A DNA stretch of 31,778 bases from Candidatus Peribacterales bacterium (GTDB lineage: Bacteria > Patescibacteriota > Gracilibacteria > Peribacterales > Peribacteraceae). Below, in pieces: positions 28,514 to 31,778 of this stretch. The notes beneath the pieces are model-generated. The model ran no database searches. It was not told the origin of the DNA and was given only the letters and a program-made list of their open reading frames with translations. The stretch lies in NCBI GenBank assembly GCA_021731345.1, contig JAKFXO010000030.1:1-31778 (forward strand). The letters run 5' to 3'. Both the position numbers and the translations under genes were made by a program. Numbering within the stretch: position 1 is the first letter of the stretch; each line of letters begins with the position of its first letter.

Positions 28514-29709
28514 GCACGGAGGAAACGTTCGAGCCTTCATGGGAACGCGACCGCGAAGGATTTTTCGCACAGCTCGACTACTCAAAGGTCACCACACCCG
28601 CGTACATCTTTCATGAAGGTGCGCTCGAGGAAAATTTGAAGATCCTTGCACATGTAAAGAAGGAGGCCAGCTGCACCATCCTCCTTGCGCTGAAGGGCTA
28701 CGGCACGTGGAAAACATTTCCGCTGGTGAAGAAGTATCTGGACGGTGTGTGCGCCAGCTCGGTGAACGAAGCGAAGCTCGGTCGTGAAGAATTCGGCAAG
28801 CAGGTCCATAGCTACGCACCAGTGTTCAGTGATCGTGATATCGACGAGCAGGTTCTCTACGCCGATCACATTGTCTTCAACTCGCCGACTCAGTGGATCA
28901 AATACCGCGACTACGTGAAAAAGAAAAATCCGAAGATTCATTGTGGCATCCGCATCAACCCCGAGTCCGCCGGTGCGGGAAACGACCTCTATAACCCCTG
29001 CGCCAAAGGCTCACGCATGGGAAGCACGCTGAAGGAATGTGAAAAACACCCCGGTATTCTGGAAGCCGCAGATGGACTGCACTTTCACGCCCTCTGCGAG
29101 CAAAGTGCGGATGATTTGGAAGAAGCCCTGAAACAGGTTGAGAAGAAGTTCGGCAAGTACCTGAAAGGCAAAAAGTGGATCAATTTCGGTGGTGGTCATC
29201 ACATCACACGCAAAGGATATGACACCAAGAAGCTCATCGCGCTCGTCCGTGACTTCCAAAAGAAGTACGAGACGAATGTCATACTAGAACCCGGTGAAGC
29301 CGTGGGTCTGAATGCAGGCGTACTCGTAGCAAGCGTGCTCGATATCATCGAGAACAACGGAAAAATCGCGATGCTGGATACAACCGCAGAAGCACACATG
29401 CCAGATGTCCTCGGCATGCCCTACAGGCCTTCAATCATCGGTACAGGAAAACCTGAGGAAAAGAAGTATGACTATATGATGGGTGGCATTACGTGTCTCT
29501 CCGGTGACTTTATCGGCAAACACTCGTTTGACCATGAACTGAAGCCCGGCGACAAAGTTGTGTTCCAAAACATGGCCATCTATACGACGGTGAAGAACAC
29601 GACGTTCAACGGCGTGCGACTTCCCGATATCATCATCATGGATCAGAACAACAAGATCGTGCACACCAAGAAGTTCGGCTACGAAGATTTCAAGAATCGG
29701 CTGTCGTAG
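28510..29709 (+). CDS. nspC: carboxynorspermidine/carboxyspermidine decarboxylase
   Basis: A 399-residue fold-type III PLP enzyme (NspC) that decarboxylates carboxyspermidine to spermidine. Motifs in order: PLP lysine K62 in 'LLALKGYGTW', 'GVCASSVNEAKLGREEF', 'VFNSPTQW', 'GIRINPESAG', 'LHFHALCEQ' (191-198), 'NFGGGHHITRKGYD' (phosphate loop, 227-238), 'EPGEAVGLNAG' (260-270), and 'GGITCLSGDFIG', with catalytic C329. Those last motifs are specific to NspC and not to LysA or ODC. Its length (about 380-400) is usual. It starts inside the stop of the dehydrogenase gene. N-carbamoylputrescine amidase follows after 39 bases. Confidence 0.95.
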   Translation: MSTEETFEPSWERDREGFFAQLDYSKVTTPAYIFHEGALEENLKILAHVKKEASCTILLALKGYGTWKTFPLVKKYLDGVCASSVNEAKLGREEFGKQVHSYAPVFSDRDIDEQVLYADHIVFNSPTQWIKYRDYVKKKNPKIHCGIRINPESAGAGNDLYNPCAKGSRMGSTLKECEKHPGILEAADGLHFHALCEQSADDLEEALKQVEKKFGKYLKGKKWINFGGGHHITRKGYDTKKLIALVRDFQKKYETNVILEPGEAVGLNAGVLVASVLDIIENNGKIAMLDTTAEAHMPDVLGMPYRPSIIGTGKPEEKKYDYMMGGITCLSGDFIGKHSFDHELKPGDKVVFQNMAIYTTVKNTTFNGVRLPDIIIMDQNNKIVHTKKFGYEDFKNRLS

Positions 29710-29748
29710 TTCGTCGGTCTTTGTTACCGTACCTGCATCACTTTTCGC

Positions 29749-30621
29749 ATGGATCAAAACCTCGTCACTCTCGGCCTCGTCCAAATGTCGATGACAAGCG
29801 ACAAGGATGAAAATCTCAAAAAAGCTGTCGTCATGACGGAGGAAGCAGCAAATAAAGGCGCCAAGATCGTCATTCTTCCGGAGCTCTTTGCAGGTCCGTA
29901 CTTCTGCATTGTCCCAAAAAATACAGAGGCGCTAAAAATGGCAGAAAGCATCCCAGGTACTGTCAGCAGCGCACTTTCAGCGCTCGCAAAAAGACTGAAA
30001 ATTGTGCTGATTGGAGGATCAATCTATGAAGAAGCAGACGGAAAGAGGTACAACACCTCCTGCATCTTCGGACCCGACGGCAAAACGATCGGAACCTACA
30101 GAAAAGCGCATATCCCGCATGATCCGGGTTTCTATGAGCAGGACTACTTCGGCAGTGGCAATGAAGTCATCAAGGTACATGACACTCCGTTTGGCAAAAT
30201 CGCCGTCGGTATTTGCTATGACCAGTGGTTCCCAGAGTTCGCACGTCTCGCAACGCTGGCTGGAGCAGCGCTCATCGTGTATCCCACCGCCATTGGAGAT
30301 AATCCAACAGTCGCTCCGGCTGATCCGAAGGTGAAAGAGAACTGGGAACAGATGTGGCGGGCAGCGCAGGTTGGCCACAGCGCAAGCAACTCTGTCTACG
30401 TCGCTGCCGTGAACCGTGTTGGTGACGAAGGTGCGACGCACTTCTTTGGTGGCTCTTTCGTCTCAGACCCGAATGCGACGCTTCTTGTGAAGGGTGACGA
30501 TACTGAGAAGGTACTGATCGCTGAGATCGATATGTCGTATCCGAAAAAAGTACAAGAATCCTGGAGATTTTTACTCGAGCGCCGACCAGATTTGTACGGC
30601 GGTATTACCAAGACATCATGA
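29749..30621 (+). CDS. aguB: N-carbamoylputrescine amidase
   Basis: A 290-residue nitrilase-superfamily amidase that cleaves N-carbamoylputrescine to putrescine, CO2 and ammonia. The catalytic triad is E45 ('LPELFAGPYFC'), K119 ('YRKAHIPHDPGFYE') and C156 ('GICYDQWFPEFARL'). 'PYFC', 'IPHDPGFYEQDYF' and 'AAVNRVGDEG' are the wording of the AguB/CPA branch rather than of beta-ureidopropionase or omega-amidase. Length is typical. There is a 39-base gap after nspC with no Shine-Dalgarno. The next gene, agmatine deiminase, starts inside its stop (ATGA), which couples the two consecutive steps of the agmatine route. Confidence 0.94.
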   Translation: MDQNLVTLGLVQMSMTSDKDENLKKAVVMTEEAANKGAKIVILPELFAGPYFCIVPKNTEALKMAESIPGTVSSALSALAKRLKIVLIGGSIYEEADGKRYNTSCIFGPDGKTIGTYRKAHIPHDPGFYEQDYFGSGNEVIKVHDTPFGKIAVGICYDQWFPEFARLATLAGAALIVYPTAIGDNPTVAPADPKVKENWEQMWRAAQVGHSASNSVYVAAVNRVGDEGATHFFGGSFVSDPNATLLVKGDDTEKVLIAEIDMSYPKKVQESWRFLLERRPDLYGGITKTS

Positions 30622-31664
30622 CCAACACTGCAAAGCCGTCCGCTGAAGGTTTCCGTATGCCCGCAGAATGGGCTTTGCAGAGTGCCGTATGGCTCTCGTG
30701 GCCATACAATCTAGAAGAAACCTGGGAAGGACACATTGATGGCGCTGAAAAAGCATTCACAGAAATGATCGAGATCATGTCTCATCATCAGATCGTGCAT
30801 CTTTTGGTACCAAATGATGCAGTTCGTACGCGTACTCTCTCAAAAATCAAGAATTCAAAGGCCAATCTAAAAAATCTACAGCTACATATCGTAGAAACTG
30901 GAGACATTTGGATCCGCGACTACGGCCCAATCTTCATCACGAAGGATTCTCCAAAGCACGAGGTAGCTTTCACGAAGTGGATCTATAACGCCTACGGTAA
31001 CAAGTACGACGCACTGCTCGTCGGCAACGACGTTGCGGACAAGATCCCGCTAGATACATATCGCAGGTTCGACACTGGCATCGTGCTGGAAGGTGGCTCC
31101 ATCGACGTGAACGGTAGTGGCACGGTTCTCACAACCGAAAGCTGCCTCCTCTCCCCTGACCGCAACCCGAACATGACGAAGAAGCAGATTGAACAGGCGC
31201 TCAGTGACTACCTAGGTGCGAGCAACGTGCTCTGGCTTGGCGAAGGCATTGAAGGCGATGACACCACGGGCCACGTGGATGATCTCACACGCTTCGTCGG
31301 CCCTTCTACGGTCGTCACTGTGGTGGAGGAAGACCCAAGCGACGCTAACTACAAGCCGCTCCTTGAAAACGTGAAGCGCTTGAAGTCAATGAAAGACGAG
31401 CGTGGTACTCCTCTCACGGTCTTAGAGATTCCGATGCCTCAAAAATTTGTTGTCGACGGTCGCCGTATGGCCGCAACTCATGCAAACTTCCTCATCGCAA
31501 ATAACGTTGTGCTCGTGCCAGTGTACGCACAACCTTCGGATGACGTTGCACTCGATATCCTCAGCAAATGCTTCCCGGAACGTAAGGTCATCGGTATCGA
31601 TTGCCGTGAGCTGATCTGGGGCTACGGCTCCATCCACTGCGCTTCGCAGCAACAACCAGCCTAA
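30618..31664 (+). CDS. aguA: agmatine deiminase
   Basis: A 348-residue peptidyl-arginine-deiminase-fold (PAD_porph) enzyme that hydrolyses agmatine to N-carbamoylputrescine and ammonia. Seen: 'VWLSWPYNLEETW' (start), 'GDIWIRDYGPIFI' (Asp/Arg), 'VLEGGSIDVNG', 'TTESCLLSPDRNPNM', 'WLGEGIEGDDTTGHVDDLTRFV' with the catalytic His, and 'GYGSIHCASQQQP', where C341 is the nucleophile. The usual form is 'GGGNIHCITQQQPA'; here it is Tyr-Gly-Ser and Ala-Ser, small changes beside an intact Cys. Coupled to aguB by a 4-base overlap. It is the last gene of the island, followed by a strong hairpin. Confidence 0.95.
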   Translation: MTNTAKPSAEGFRMPAEWALQSAVWLSWPYNLEETWEGHIDGAEKAFTEMIEIMSHHQIVHLLVPNDAVRTRTLSKIKNSKANLKNLQLHIVETGDIWIRDYGPIFITKDSPKHEVAFTKWIYNAYGNKYDALLVGNDVADKIPLDTYRRFDTGIVLEGGSIDVNGSGTVLTTESCLLSPDRNPNMTKKQIEQALSDYLGASNVLWLGEGIEGDDTTGHVDDLTRFVGPSTVVTVVEEDPSDANYKPLLENVKRLKSMKDERGTPLTVLEIPMPQKFVVDGRRMAATHANFLIANNVVLVPVYAQPSDDVALDILSKCFPERKVIGIDCRELIWGYGSIHCASQQQPA

Positions 31665-31668
31665 CATT

Positions 31669-31699
31669 CGTGAGAGGAAACCTACGGTTTCCTCTCACG
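31669..31699 (+). terminator. strong 14-bp hairpin after the polyamine genes
   Basis: A perfect 14-bp stem (31669-31682 and 31686-31699) closes on a 3-base TAC loop, 5 bases after the aguA stop. There is no U tract, so it may stabilise the 3' end as well as stop transcription. Confidence 0.7.
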
Positions 31700-31730
31700 G
31701 ACTCTCCTTCCTCTAAACGGAGCGGCTCCA

Positions 31731-31770
31731 GCGCGGGAACCCGCGAGACCCGCGCTTCGCCGCGCTTTTT
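31731..31770 (+). terminator. GC-rich hairpin with U tract near the window edge
   Basis: GCGCGG (31731-31736) can pair with CCGCGC (31760-31765), followed by TTTTT at 31766-31770. A competing stem, CGCGGG (31732-31737) with CCCGCG (31740-31745), exists inside it with a 2-base gap. This looks like a second intrinsic terminator. Confidence 0.6.
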
Positions 31771-31778
31771 ATGAGCCA

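Noticed and set aside
27281..30621. UGA read as an amino acid (Gracilibacteria/Absconditabacteria code)
   Set aside because: TGA ends the dehydrogenase (28513) and aguB (30621) exactly where the family ends and where the next gene begins (ATGA).

Overview
The window looks like chromosomal DNA from a small-genome bacterium. The best guess is the Candidate Phyla Radiation (Patescibacteria), perhaps the Peregrinibacteria/Peribacteria side. This is an inference from tight packing (overlapping or abutting genes), the near absence of Shine-Dalgarno sequences, several unrecognised multi-gene blocks, and a mix of LCP wall-assembly, VIT-type and short envelope genes. TGA is a genuine stop codon here (it ends the genes at 28513 and 30621), so the UGA=Gly code of Gracilibacteria/Absconditabacteria is not used. 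No insertion sequence, prophage, CRISPR array or integrase was seen, and no stretch longer than about 150 bases lacks a gene.

Layout. 1-4033: the Ala/Pro/Lys-rich tail of a truncated gene, a ribosome hibernation factor (minus strand), then four unrecognised plus-strand genes, two of which have hydrophobic segments. 4049-6141: a RecB/Cas4-like Fe-S nuclease, a VIT/CCC1-type transporter and a host-attachment/baeRF-like protein. 6310-6384: tRNA-Glu(CUC), framed by a perfect inverted repeat. 6423-10803: an LCP (LytR-CpsA-Psr) protein, an ABC-2 exporter pair and a phospholipase-D/cardiolipin-synthase-like protein. 10804-14898: RNA methyltransferases (RlmI-like, RlmH, RlmD-like) plus an unassigned methyltransferase. 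14940-17652: a membrane-anchored HEXXH protein, an orphan membrane/CoA-binding half of a sugar-phosphate transferase, and a sugar-nucleotidyltransferase.

17711-22216: a lipoprotein that looks like a free-standing SecD periplasmic domain, then SecD with a parvulin-type prolyl isomerase domain inserted in its extracytoplasmic region, then folB-folK-folE. folK seems to begin at an AUA codon overlapping the folB stop.

22266-31664: an HEXXH-containing unknown, then a gene island that reads as a self-contained spermidine pathway. It holds a diaminopimelate-decarboxylase-fold PLP enzyme whose substrate residues are changed (candidate arginine decarboxylase), aspartate kinase, aspartate-semialdehyde dehydrogenase, carboxy(nor)spermidine dehydrogenase and decarboxylase, N-carbamoylputrescine amidase and agmatine deiminase. 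Together they would convert arginine plus aspartate to spermidine: agmatine, N-carbamoylputrescine, putrescine, condensation with aspartate semialdehyde to carboxyspermidine, then decarboxylation. Every step is present if the first decarboxylase acts on arginine.

Expression signals. Several genes have a -10 hexamer ending exactly 6 nt before the ATG (4049, 5589 minus, 15889, 26189), which predicts leaderless mRNAs. Others have 8-10 nt gaps. Genes inside operons have pyrimidine-rich leaders and no visible Shine-Dalgarno motif. Two perfect TATAAT boxes (21659, 27267) lie over the stop codon of the preceding gene.
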